From: Gordius sp. MW1
Lineage: Eukaryota; Nematomorpha; Gordioida; Gordea; Gordiidae
Length of the DNA: 64,000 nt
Assembly: GCA_964036665.1 (NCBI GenBank)
Contig: OZ038533.1
Location: forward strand, 16,302,575-16,366,574
Direction of reading: 5' to 3'
Part shown: positions 46,401 through 56,725 of the stretch, piece after piece
Layout of the letters: the number at the start of each line of letters is the position of its first letter
How positions within the stretch are numbered: position 1 is the first letter of the stretch
Translations under genes and position numbers: made by a program
The notes under the pieces: model-generated
The model's input: the letters and a program-made list of their open reading frames with translations, nothing else
What the model was told of the DNA's origin: nothing
The model's database searches: none

Positions 46401-49400
46401 ATAACATTCGTTTTTATAGAATTATTAGCTAAAGGCCCTAGGTGATTTTACTATTTTATTGTTTTGCACATCATCGGAAGCGCCATTGCACGAATGCAAT
46501 GAATGCGCGATGAGATTTTGGACTTTCCTAGCTGTAGGGATTTGATCCAAATCTTGGTAGTGTGGCCTAGCCTCAGCTAGGTTGTGGATTAGACTGCTAA
46601 TTGCCATGGCTACCTCTGGATAACTTTCAAATCGATCCAAAAGGGGCTATGTGGAAAATATATTTGGTGTCATTACATAATTAAGTATTATTTACCTCCA
46701 TAGCTTCGACCATCTCTAATTCGGGCTCACTTATGAATGCACATGACAGAATCCAATACTTGGTATGGGCCCGGGATAAATCATTTGCCTTAATAATTTC
46801 AACCATTGCCTCAACAGCTTCGAGTGTGGCCGCCATGGGTACAGCATCGATGAAGAATTTGCTAATAAATTATGTTATGCTCGTAAATTAGGCATTGTGT
46901 AAGCATTGTGATTAGATAAAATTAAAATTTGTCCATCTTATCATGAGGTAGATTAATAATTAAATAGCCCAAGATAGACATTACTAGGAATGTTGTTTAA
47001 AGTTTGCTATTGAATTATGTTTTCCATCAAAAAAGGCTGTGATCCAAGAGAAGTTTTATAACCATTAACTTACTAAGAAGTAGACGTTATATCACTGCCA
47101 GAGTCTGGGTTTTGGCCTTGTCGCAATTTGTGATAGATTTGAATAAAAGATTCTTTGGACAGTGTTCTCACCAGATCGACTAATTGTATAAAGGCTTGGG
47201 GAGCATCCAGCTTAACACCTTTTTTGTTATCTTCGGCCATTCTTTCTAGATGCTCTAAAACTTCTTCGGAGTTTCCATCTCTGTTTGCATTACTTCTATC
47301 AGCTAATCTAGAATCTGACAACAAGCGACTCCTGACATAATCTAACAATAAAATACAATGATTAAAGCAATTTAATCAAAAATTAATTTTAGATCTTATT
47401 TATAAGGACTTTCTTTTCATTCTTGCATAAATAAATCTAATATATATAAACGGTGGTTTATTTAAATTAACCAAACTCTGCTATAATTAGACTTATAAGG
47501 GTTCTTAAGAAACAACAAATTATCGGTAGTTTACATAAAAATTTCAGATGGTTAACAAACAAATAACTAATTATCATTTGAAGTGAGACTTTTTTAAATC
47601 AGACTAACCATATGATCTATGTTGCTGAGATGGGTCATAACTGTATTGGTCTTGAGCATGGGGGTGACTGCCAACATATGTAAGACTTTGCCTAGTTTCA
47701 ACCGAAAACGTGGGCTGATAATCTCTGTTATTATCCTTAGATGGATGAGAAGTGTCAGGACTGCTAAATACGAATTTCTCCTTACAATCAGCTCTATCCA
47801 AAATTTGTTCCCGTGATATTTTTTGCCTGCAGTCCTTTTTCCCATTCAACAAAGATACCGTTCTTTGAGCCTAAGTTAAAGCACACATTTATTTTATAAT
47901 TGATAAAGTTTTTAATATAAATCTGTCATTAAAATAAAAAATAATAAAAGTTTTAAAAAGATTCCATTGACATACCGTATCAGTTATGGTTGGAGCATAG
48001 CCAATACTATCCTCGTGATACCTCTTTTGCATGCATTTAGACAAATCTTTAGTTTTACTGATTATTGTAAAACCGTTATCAGAACGATCGATTTCGTAGA
48101 TTGTTGGACATGTACCAGACATATCGCCCTTTAAAATTATATAACAAACTCATATTATGTAATCTTCAATTTTATATAAAAAGTGTAATATGCTTAAATA
48201 TAAAATAAATTTAAGTAGTAAATTAATTTGGGAAGTTAACCTCATAGACCACTTCTCTCTGATTGAAATCTTTCATGGTATTCTGCAACATGGTTAAAAT
48301 ACCCTTCTTGATGTCTATTACTACTGGATTTTCCTCCCTTTGACCACAAACGTCATCAATACGGCCATCTTGAAATGAGAACCTTAAGGGATGCCTCAAT
48401 AATTCTTCTGCTATTTGTTTGTTATCACTGTCGTCATCTGGTTTGATATTTAAACGTAAATAATTCAAAAGGATTTTTGAAATGCAATAACTATGATTTA
48501 TTCTTATAAAATCATTCATTATTTCTTCGTATTTTAATGATTTACTGATAGTTAAGAGACTGTTAAAATACACAATATTACTATATTACCTCTATCATTT
48601 CCCGGAGAACGTTTTTTGCCAGTTATGTCAGCGGCTTTAACCTAATAAAAAATAATAAGTGTTAATATATTTTATTTATTTAAGATTTTAAGATATTTAC
48701 TTTGAGTTCCAATTCACACTCAGCAATGACTCTAATTTCGACATCAGCTTGAATTCTATGTCCCGAGATGGCTTGATTCCTCCTTGAATCAGCTGATCGA
48801 TCCGAAATCGATGTGTCTATTTCAGCTTCATATTTGTACTTGTAAATTTTCCCCTTTCTGATATTGAATTTCTTATGAGACCCTAAGCACAGTTTTTAAA
48901 TTTATTTTAAATCGTAAATATGAGTTTTAAAAAATATGTATTACCATCACATTTTTTGGCACAGCTCGGCTCATCGTCTGCGTATCTTGCCCCATCTGTA
49001 CAACAATTTAATTTAATTGTTTTTTAAATTCAATTATTGATTTTATTAAAATTTAGCATTTTTCAAAAAAAAATTTTTTTAAGTTACCTCTGCTGTAGTA
49101 GTTATCATTTCTATTGGAATTCGGATTTTGTACGTATTGATATCTTTGCTGATTTTGTCGAAAAGAATTTTCAGGATTAGATTGATAATTTCGTTCGTCA
49201 TCTTCATCTCTTTGTTGATAGTCTACATTTTTAGAAGTAAGCATTATAATTTTTGATTTTATATTAGGTTTTTATGTGTTAGTATTAAACAAAAACTCTT
49301 TTTACTATAACTCGGTTGGTATCTTTCTTGTACATTGGGTTCCTTTGGATTTGAATATCTATTTTCAAATTCATTATTTTCTTCAATTAGCTCATCTAAA

Positions 49401-51250
49401 AAATTAAAATTGAGTTTTTTGAAAAATTTGAAGATATATAAAAATGTCATTTGATTTTAGAAATATATCTTCAGTTCAACAAAAATTTGTAAACCAATAC
49501 TGATATACCTCTATTTTTTAAAGAATAGCTGTACCGTTGGTTTTCATGTTGAAGAGAATTCTGCTTATTATTGTCTAGAAGTAAATAAAAATGTTTTCTA
49601 AATTCAGTTTTTATAATATATTTTAAAAATATAAATGTTAAAATCTCATTCTACCCTCTTCGCTGTTAAAATTTTTTTCATTAGCTTTTTTAACAAATAT
49701 TTATTACTGTTATTATATTGAGATGCTCTTTCAGATTCGTATTGATAATTATGCTTGTCACTTTGATCATCAGGATTTACAGAAAATTCACTCTTTATAC
49801 GATCTAATAATGTAAGGCCCAAGTGAAGAATCAATTAAATTTAAAATTAATTTACCTAGTAGTTGGCAGGCTGGGCTCTCAGGGTTATTTTGGCAGGTGT
49901 TTGGCCTGCGGGGAGATCTCTTCTTTCTCGAAGATGCTCTCAATCCAGATTCTTCACAAAGAGAGGCAAAAACAATTTATAGAATTTAATTTTTAAAATT
50001 TAAAATTTTTTTAAATAAACTAATATTTTTTTCGCATAATAATAAAATACCACAAATAGCTTCGCACTCTTCTTCCGTCTTAAAATTGTTGCCATTCGAT
50101 TGACAACCACCATAAATGAAAATCTTGCAATTCCCAGTCGCACTATCGAAATACCATCTTGGGATGTATGCTCTGCATGGACCTGTAAAAGCTCCCAATT
50201 GACATATCGCGGGAGATTTTGGGATAGCATTAGAACGGTCTCTTCCTTGTTCCTGATCTCTGTCATAATTAATTCTAGCACTGTCTTCTCTATTGTCGTT
50301 CTCTCTATCTTCAGAATTGTCATTATTCTCTTCTTCTCTATCATTATTGTTATTATGCGCGTTATCATTTTCAGTTTGTTCATCGTCAGTTTGTATATCA
50401 TCATTATCTCTATCATTAGTTCGGTCATCTTTAATGCTTGGAACCCTATCTCGATTATCCTTGTCAGCATTATTGGGGTCGTATGGATTATCTAAGTTCA
50501 AAGGCACACTCATGAAACATGAATAGTTTATGATTAAAACTTTAGATTATATTAGTGCTATAATTATAAGTTTTAATATTGTAAGCCAAAGCCGAGTTCG
50601 TAAAATCATATGGTTAGATACACACAACCTTTTTTCATTATATAGATTTACTTTGTTCACATTTCGCGTCCCATCCCCTGGCCTTAATACAGAATTTAAG
50701 ATTAATTAACTTTCATTCATATTCCTTACATTATAATAAATATATTCTTTTCTTATTCTATTGGTTCATGCTTTTTTATTATATATGTTCGCGTTTAACG
50801 TTTGGAAAAAAAATAGTTTGTTAAACCCCAATAATTTTGACCGTATATTGTAACATTTATTATACTTTTATATATCTAATTCGAGAAAACTTCACCCTTG
50901 TATATATGACGTCATTATTGTATATGATGCTATAAATGAAATTGCTGGCCGGGAAATGTCCAATATTTTTAAAACGAAAAGGTTTTTTAGGAATCTGAAA
51001 AGCTATTTTACCCCTGGCCGCCCTGGGCATCTACGGCTAAATTTTCGCGCGAATCGGGCCGGTAGTTTCAGAATTTAGCCCTTTTTTAAAACTAAAAGGA
51101 ATTTTAGGATTCTGCAAAAGATTTTACCCCTGGCCGCCCTGGGAACCTACGGGTAAAGTTTCGCGCGAATCGGGCCGGGAGTTTCAGAATTTAGCCCTTA
51201 TCTACATACATACATACATACATACATACATACATACATACATACATAAA

Positions 51251-51284
<34 letters not shown>

Positions 51285-53616
51285 CACTTTACTTTATATA
51301 TATAGATTTATCACTATAAACACTATTATGCTTAAAGTAAATTTGTAATTTCCAATGCAAAAATGGCTTACCGGGAGTAACACCAGCGCACACATTTTCA
51401 CAAGTGTCATAATCGAGGAAATTGTTTCCGTTTGATTGACAGCCACCATATATAAATTCGCGACAGTAACCAGAATTTATGTCGTAATAGAAACGGGGCA
51501 TGTAGGCTTGACACATCCCGCTAAATTTTGGTCTATCGCAAACCTCTAAAACCGCATTAAATTCATTTTATCACTTACTATTCAAATTGACATAACGTTA
51601 ATCTCTTCTTTTCCATTAATATCTATACATTATTATTCACTTTACTCTCTAGCATATTTTATATATTTGTAATTTTAAAAAACTCTTTGAGACAATAATC
51701 CTATTCAAGTCTTGTGTTATTGTTGTAAAAACGGTTGGGTTTTGTTTAATCGAACTTGGGTTTTAGTCGACTATACTCAAATAAACCAAAGATTTTTTGG
51801 TCAAACCTTTGAGTGGATAGTTACCTCTTTTACAAGTGCGTTGGCAAGTTTCAACATCTTCAAAGTTGTTCCCATTGCTTTGACAGCCACCGTAAGTGAA
51901 AGCTTTACATTCGAATGTTGTGGTATCGTAAAAGTAACGCATAAACGAAGCTCTGCATGGACCCGTGTGTGCCGGTAAATGGCAATAACCTGGAACATCG
52001 ATATCACTATCGGGTTCATCTGGAGTCGGATCGGGGTCAGGATTGTTAGAATCTAATCATTTCATATTATAAAAGAGTTAATTTATGGAAGTTAGACAAC
52101 CTAGCTGCTTATACAATGATGCTTTGCCAAACTTGTCCAAGGTTTTCTAAACGTTGTGTTAATCGAGAAAAAAGCAAGGATATTACTTAATAACGAAGTA
52201 TGTTTAAAATAATTTAAAAATTTTAATTTATTTTGGCCAAGCAATTAGTTGTTAAGTTTGTTATTCACAAATTGTTTTGTTCCAAAATTGGACTGCATTA
52301 AATTGCTTTATATATGGTTTACATGATCCAATTTATAAGGGGGGGGGGGAGGTAATGTAATTCTTAAATTGTTAATGGGTATTGACGAATTATATGATTG
52401 TATTTTAGATTATTAATGTTTTTGGCGGCTGCAAAGCAGTTTAAAATAAATTTCGCTACTCAAGGCCCCTAGACAGTTAAAAGATCCATATAATTCTTTG
52501 TAAAATTGGGCAGAAAATTGTTTATTATAACTATGGAGTAAATGGGCTATTAATTTTTTCACATTCAAGACTATGTAAAAAATTTTGTGGAGATAATTTG
52601 CTAATAAAATATAGTTGTTTTTTAAAATTTAGTAATTATCCAGTAGTTTTGCTACCAGGGGGCTAAGTAAAGATAAAATTTACCTGGTACGACACCCTGA
52701 CATAAGCTATAACAATCATTCTTTGTATCGAAATTGTTTCCGTTCGATTGACAACCACCGTAGATGAAAGGCTTACATCTTTGGGTATTTATATCATAGT
52801 AATACTTGGGGAAATAACCGAAGCATGAGCCAACTTGCTTTGGCCTACCGCAAACCACTGGTAAAAATAAGATGAAATAAACTCAAATGCCATATCATAT
52901 CGAAAGATACCTAAAAAAACACGAGTAAAAAAATGAAAAAAATGAAAAAAATGAAATATTTTAGTGAATTTAAAACCTCTTTTGCATGTATTTTCGCAAG
53001 CATCCATAGTTTGGAAGTTATTTCCATTGCTATTGCAGCCCCCGTAAATGAACGATTTGCAAGTATTATCTTTAAAATCGTAAAAGTAACGCGGAAAATG
53101 AGCTCTACACCGTCCCGTATAACCGGGTAAATAACAATATTTCGGAACTGAGACTTTACTAATCTGAGGTACAATCTGACCGATATTTTGATTCGATCCG
53201 GCCCGGTCTTGTAATTCATCCGAACCAGGTCGGGTATATAATTGTTGGGCAGATGAAGATTGAAAATTTTGGCTTAAACCAGGAGGATTTTGGTTGCCGC
53301 CAGCTCCAGATAGATGGGCTAAACATTGGGCCTTTTGTTGAGCCGTATTAAGCCTCTCGCATTGGGCTGGTGTGCCATCAGCTGATTGATCATAAGCTTG
53401 AGGAGCCTCTTCTAAGTCCCTAAACCCGCCTTGATCTCGTCTTTGTAAGTCTTGAAAGTCTTCGTGCAAAAATATACATCAAAATTACGTTGGCAATTGT
53501 CGTAAATTATAAATTTATGATAGGAATTTATGAGATAAATAATATCTACCTTGATTTATAATGTATCCGAAAGTCCCTAAAATTATGAGGCCCAAAAACA
53601 ATGGCGAAGGCCCCAT
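34035..53616 (-). CDS. Five-Kunitz large lipid transfer protein (apolipophorin/vitellogenin superfamily), complete
   Basis: I read 52 exons, from ATG at 53,616 to TGA at 34,037-34,035, every junction GT/AG and in phase. They total 11,421 coding nt, or 3,806 residues. Order: signal peptide (1-20); five Kunitz/BPTI domains (about 130-522); basic site RKKR (531-534) in a short linker; acidic Asn/Gln-rich linkers; lipovitellin-type N-terminal lipid-binding module from about 690; a second basic site RKR-S (1466-1469); long beta-sheet lipid-carrying region with low-complexity inserts; VWD domain (about 3,217-3,490); VWA-like region; Gln-rich tail. Such proteins load lipid in the secretory pathway and circulate as lipoprotein or yolk. 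Length and VWD position suit an apolipophorin/discoidal lipoprotein better than a vitellogenin (about 1,800 residues). Introns carry a family A MITE (41,787-41,991) and others. The Kunitz fusion is the odd feature; a chimeric gene model is the main alternative. Confidence 0.92.
37478..43588 (-). other. Beta-sheet lipid-carrying region exons
   Basis: Exons 43588-43441, 43370-43113, 43022-42872, 42791-42658, 42471-42018, 41521-41255, 41146-40951, 40855-40735, 40662-40612, 40529-40384, 40228-39803, 39710-39405, 39183-38809, 38734-37986 and 37937-37478. They encode long runs of amphipathic beta-strand sequence with few cysteines, as in apolipophorin and apoB (for example [16 protein letters not shown]). 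Exon 40228-39803 opens with an imperfect octapeptide repeat around QSQRQNYQ. Exon 38734-37986 carries a [11 protein letters not shown] insert. Exon 37937-37478 starts with an Asn/Ser/Leu-rich tract. These inserts look like disordered loops. Confidence 0.88.
41787..41991. mobile_element. Family A MITE in an intron of the lipid transfer protein gene
   Basis: GAGTGTTATAAAAAGACGTA at the left, GTCTTTTGACAACACTA at the right, and both GTCGAC-rich arms present. It lies in the intron 42017-41522. It is diverged from the other copies, so an old insertion. Confidence 0.75.
43642..48882 (-). other. N-terminal lipid-binding (LLT/Vitellogenin_N) module exons
   Basis: Exons 48882-48701, 48641-48590, 48437-48241, 48128-47976, 47870-47609, 47341-47074, 46861-46696, 46646-46452, 46369-46081, 45764-45385, 45317-45160, 45074-44783, 44560-44370, 44199-44023 and 43897-43642. 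Hallmarks: [22 protein letters not shown] with [20 protein letters not shown] and KTKDLSKC; the helical-repeat region ([32 protein letters not shown]); then [14 protein letters not shown] and the sheet start [19 protein letters not shown]. This is the fold shared by vitellogenin, apoB, MTP and apolipophorin. RKR-S at the 45,160/45,074 junction, in a Ser/Gln-rich loop, is where insect apolipophorins are cut into apoLp-II and apoLp-I. Confidence 0.92.
48945..49951 (-). other. Basic cleavage-type site and short acidic Asn/Gln-rich exons
   Basis: Exons 49951-49856, 49803-49708, 49574-49509, 49395-49306, 49222-49088 and 48995-48945, all phase 1-1. The first holds [15 protein letters not shown], a strong proprotein-convertase type site (R-x-K-R followed by Ser) directly after the Kunitz array. 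The next four encode disordered Asn, Gln, Glu, Tyr-rich peptides of 22-45 residues. The last ([13 protein letters not shown]) opens the lipid-binding module. Cleavage at RKKR would release the inhibitor array from the lipoprotein; that is inference. Confidence 0.85.
50971..51285. repeat. Tandem 117-bp repeat ending in a TACA microsatellite
   Basis: Two direct copies start at 50,971 (AAAACGAAAAGG) and 51,088 (AAAACTAAAAGG). Each contains TTTTACCCCTGGCCGCCCTG and TTTCGCGCGAATCGGGCCGG, and ends GTTTCAGAATTTAGCCCTT. The second runs into a (TACA)n tract at about 51,201-51,280. All lies in the intron between Kunitz exons 5 and 6. The GC-rich monomer and simple-repeat tail suggest a retroposed or satellite-like sequence. 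Confidence 0.75.
51721..51805. mobile_element. Half family A MITE beside a splice donor
   Basis: TTGTTGTAAAAACGGTTGGG, then GTTTTAGTCGAC and AAGATTTTTTGGTC. Only the left half remains. It ends within about 20 bp of the donor of the exon 52052-51825 of the lipid transfer protein, so the insertion defines most of the start of that intron. Confidence 0.65.
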
Positions 53617-55079
53617 ATTGAATCGATCTAAAAAATCCTATTATTTAATGTAAATTTATGATTGAAACTTACTTTTTTAACTAATACCCTGACTTAGAAT
53701 TAAATTTAAAAATAAAAGGTTTCGGAGATTTTATTGTGGAAATTTGTTGGTTTAGTTTAGGGACTTTGATTCGCAAAGGTCGATTTTGTTAACTTTATGG
53801 AGGTTTTAAATTTGGCGAAATTAACAAAAAAAAATAAAATGAAGTTTCAACTTAAATTTAAATCTTTATATACGGTCTGCAAAGTCATTATTAATAAAAT
53901 AAAAAAATGAAATCAAGTTTAAAAATTTTGGGTTTAATGCTTGTTTGACCTCTCATGGCCTGCCCCCCGCCGTACAAATGTTTAAATTTTGACAGTTTTC
54001 AAATACCAGCATTTTAACAACTGTTAGATGCGATGCGAGAACAAAAAACCGAGTTTAAATTTAGTTAAAACAGCATGATAAATTGTTTAAAACTAGCATT
54101 GTAAGTTTAATACTTTTTAAAATACATTTTTTTTCTAAATTTGCTATAACCATTAGTCTTGTAAGATATATACATAATCTGTTATAAAACTCCGCCTTCT
54201 CTTCAAATATGCCCTGGTTGTTATATATCAGAACTTTTGTTTTGTGTTACAGAAACTTTATTAAAAGTTTTAACACATTTCTAAGTTAAATTTTACATTT
54301 TGAAACAATGCACAACACACAACACGTACAGGCTTATAACCTCAATGAGAAATTTTTAAAGTCTGTAAAGATTTTTTATGCCTTGATAGAAAAATTTGAT
54401 TAATACATTAATCAAAATACAGTTAGTACATGTTAAATCTTTAAAATATTAAATGTATTATTTAATGATTTATAGAACGATTTTTACATAAAAAATAGTC
54501 AAACTTTTGATTAATAATTTAAAAAATTTAAATTTTTTAAGTTTAAAAATAAATTGTTATTAACTTTTGTTGAAACAGTTCAACTAAATAGCCTTTTATC
54601 GTGTTTTTTAAAATAATTTAGAAAAGTTTTAATTAAATACTTTTTATAATTGCATATTACTTAATGGGAGAATATAATCATTTATACTAAATGTGTTTGG
54701 AAACCTATATTTTTTAGTTTTTAAACTGAAGACTAAGGCTTAAAAGTGTGCGGTCACACGTGTTTAGAGTATCCTACGATTTTTTTAATTTTATTAAAAC
54801 ATAAATATTTGTATTTTTAAAGTACAAAATAACTATTGACACGACAAATTATATCAATTTATAAAATTGAAAGTAAGTTGTAAGGTAGACGACCTCCATT
54901 TAAAAAAATATTTAGCTGATAAAATTTTAAGCATTTTGTCTAACAATTATAAATAAAAATATATAAATTATGCCAATAGAAATCAAATCTCAATCCGTCA
55001 TCGATCCATCCCCATTGTAATTGTATTTTTTTAAAACAATTTCTCTAGTAGATATACTACTTAAGGTGGAAAATTTATG
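53617..55079. other. 5' flank of the lipid transfer protein gene
   Basis: AT-rich DNA upstream (minus strand) of the ATG at 53,616. The promoter and 5' leader should be here. I see no clear TATA or initiator that stands out from the AT-rich background, and no transposon terminus. Confidence 0.35.
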
Positions 55080-55310
55080 TTTTTGTTTCGGAAATTAGCT
55101 ATCTTCGGATCCCGAAGTCACCTAGGGTCGTGGCCACAACTGGGACGAAGATATCATTGTGGGAAATTTTGTATTTTCCCTCTTTCCTCCAAGGTTGGGA
55201 AAACTGTATAATTCAGCAAATACATCCACCGCCGTAAGATCCCAACATGCATATAGGCCTCGAGCCCTTGGCATGATAGTAAGGCCATCGGGTCTATTGC
55301 CGTTCATAAG
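55080..55310 (-). pseudogene. LINE C-terminal fragment (RPDGLT-type domain)
   Basis: The minus-strand frame encodes NGNRPDGLTIMPRARGLYAC followed by WDLTAVDVFAE, a conserved block after the reverse transcriptase in one group of non-LTR elements. In a shifted frame it continues VVATTLGDFG. The same block is repeated in part at 25,890-25,975, and its continuation resembles 59,837-60,160. It is a truncated relic. Confidence 0.7.
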
Positions 55311-56725
55311 GGCCGACTTTATTTAAGGACAAATCGATGATTTTATTGATTAAGGAATGTTGAGGGTGTCGAGCTTTGTTGTTTTGTTTTAACGGGAATA
55401 TGACTAATGTCCATGAACATAAGTCGGGGACAAAGGTCACATAGGCAGTGAGGCAAAATGTCACAACTTTTACATGGAAGGACCTCTAGCCTTATAAACC
55501 ATCGGCAGGAATTTCTCAAAAATAGGTTGTTACAAGAATGATAAGCTAAAGACGAATTATTATATAAAAATTACATTTTTATGTTTAGGGGAGACCGGGG
55601 CTAGGCGTAGTCCGGGATTATTATTATCTCTGTAATTATCTTTTATAATAATAATGATATATAGTTAAAATTTATACCATATGTGTTTTTTTATAAGGTA
55701 TAAGTAAAAAATTTTTTGTTTAAATAAAAGAAAATTTAAAATTTTTATAGAAGAAAAACGATTTTCGGGGCTATTAGTAGCCTTGACAAAATTTTGTATT
55801 TTTTACATAAAATTTTTTTGGCTCTATATTTTGAACTAATTTAAGTTTTATCTTATATAAGGATATTTTTTATATGAAAACCGTCTATAGATTAAATTTT
55901 TATTCGCAATATAACATGTAAAATTATTAATTGTTTATAAGGGGTCGGGGCTAGTCGGAGAGGGGGTAGTGCTAGCCATATTTTATTGTGTCTTACATAT
56001 GACATGAATTAAAAAACAAAAATTTAGTTTGAAAATCCAACTTATTGTAATTTGGAGTAGAAATAATGATTATAGTTTAAAAAACGACTAAACGTTTTTA
56101 TCCATTGCAGCATCTGTCTTTTAAGTGTACTTAAGTCAGATTTCATCTTGACCCTTTATTTATTTGTATTATATAAAATACAATCATATTACATTTGCAT
56201 TTTCTATGTTTTTCATAATGAAACAATCTTTTTATTGATTTGAGTTAGCATACACTAATAAGAAATGAAAACGTCAGGGTTAATCTATCCCTGAACAGGG
56301 CTATAACTAGCCCCAGGCACTTTTAAAATTTCTAGGATTGTTGATTTTATTAAACTCAATTTATGAAAAAACTACAATCAATTTTTTCTCAACATTTTTT
56401 TCCTATAGTAAAAATAGAGTATAAAAATGTATTACAATTAGAAAATTATTAGAAAACTTTGTTAAACGTGATTAAATTTTTTATGGCTATTTAGTTTCCG
56501 ATTGTGCAATTAATAAAGCCCATCTGCGTGACGAGCTTTCCTCATATTCCAATTTCCCCCTACAAACATATACATATGTGGGTGTGGTTATCAATTAAAA
56601 AAATTTTTTATGAGGGCTAATTGCATGTCTCACTGGTCTTAATTGGAAAAAATGGATAATCGCTTACAATTTGTTAGGTGAGAGTTTGTAGGTGTTTCCG
56701 GTGCCGTGTTTATGCAATTTGTCAT
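55311..56725. other. AT-rich DNA with GGGGCTAG-type repeat motifs
   Basis: GGGGAGACCGGGGCTAGGCG (55,588), AAGGGGTCGGGGCTAGTCGG (about 55,941) and, inverted, GGGCTATAACTAGCCCC (about 56,297) look like ends of a TIR element with an AT-rich interior. No gene is seen. Confidence 0.35.

Larger units (their letters stand above)
50051..53616 (-). other. Signal peptide and Kunitz-domain exons of the lipid transfer protein
   Basis: Exons 53616-53550, 53459-52977, 52857-52684, 52052-51825, 51545-51372 and 50491-50051. Exon 1 encodes [20 protein letters not shown], a signal peptide. Exons 2-6 each end in one Kunitz domain with all six cysteines and the FxYGGCxSNGNNF core. The residue after the second cysteine (P1, which sets protease specificity) is Arg, Phe, Arg, Gln and Arg in order. 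Domains 1, 3 and 5 follow long linkers and have TG(R/P)CRA. Domains 2 and 4 are bare 58-codon exons sharing C-x-R-P-K and YYDIN. Exons 2-6 are all phase 1-1, so they can be duplicated or skipped without a frameshift. Arg at P1 predicts trypsin-like targets. Confidence 0.93.

Noticed and set aside
50100-50526. Long plus-strand ORFs opposite the Kunitz domain 5 exon
   Set aside because: They are antisense shadows of the Asp/Asn-rich linker; they read as Ser/Ile/Leu-rich strings without any domain.
52911-53219. Second minus-strand ORF over Kunitz domain 1
   Set aside because: Frame-shifted shadow of the exon; the six Kunitz cysteines are in the other frame.
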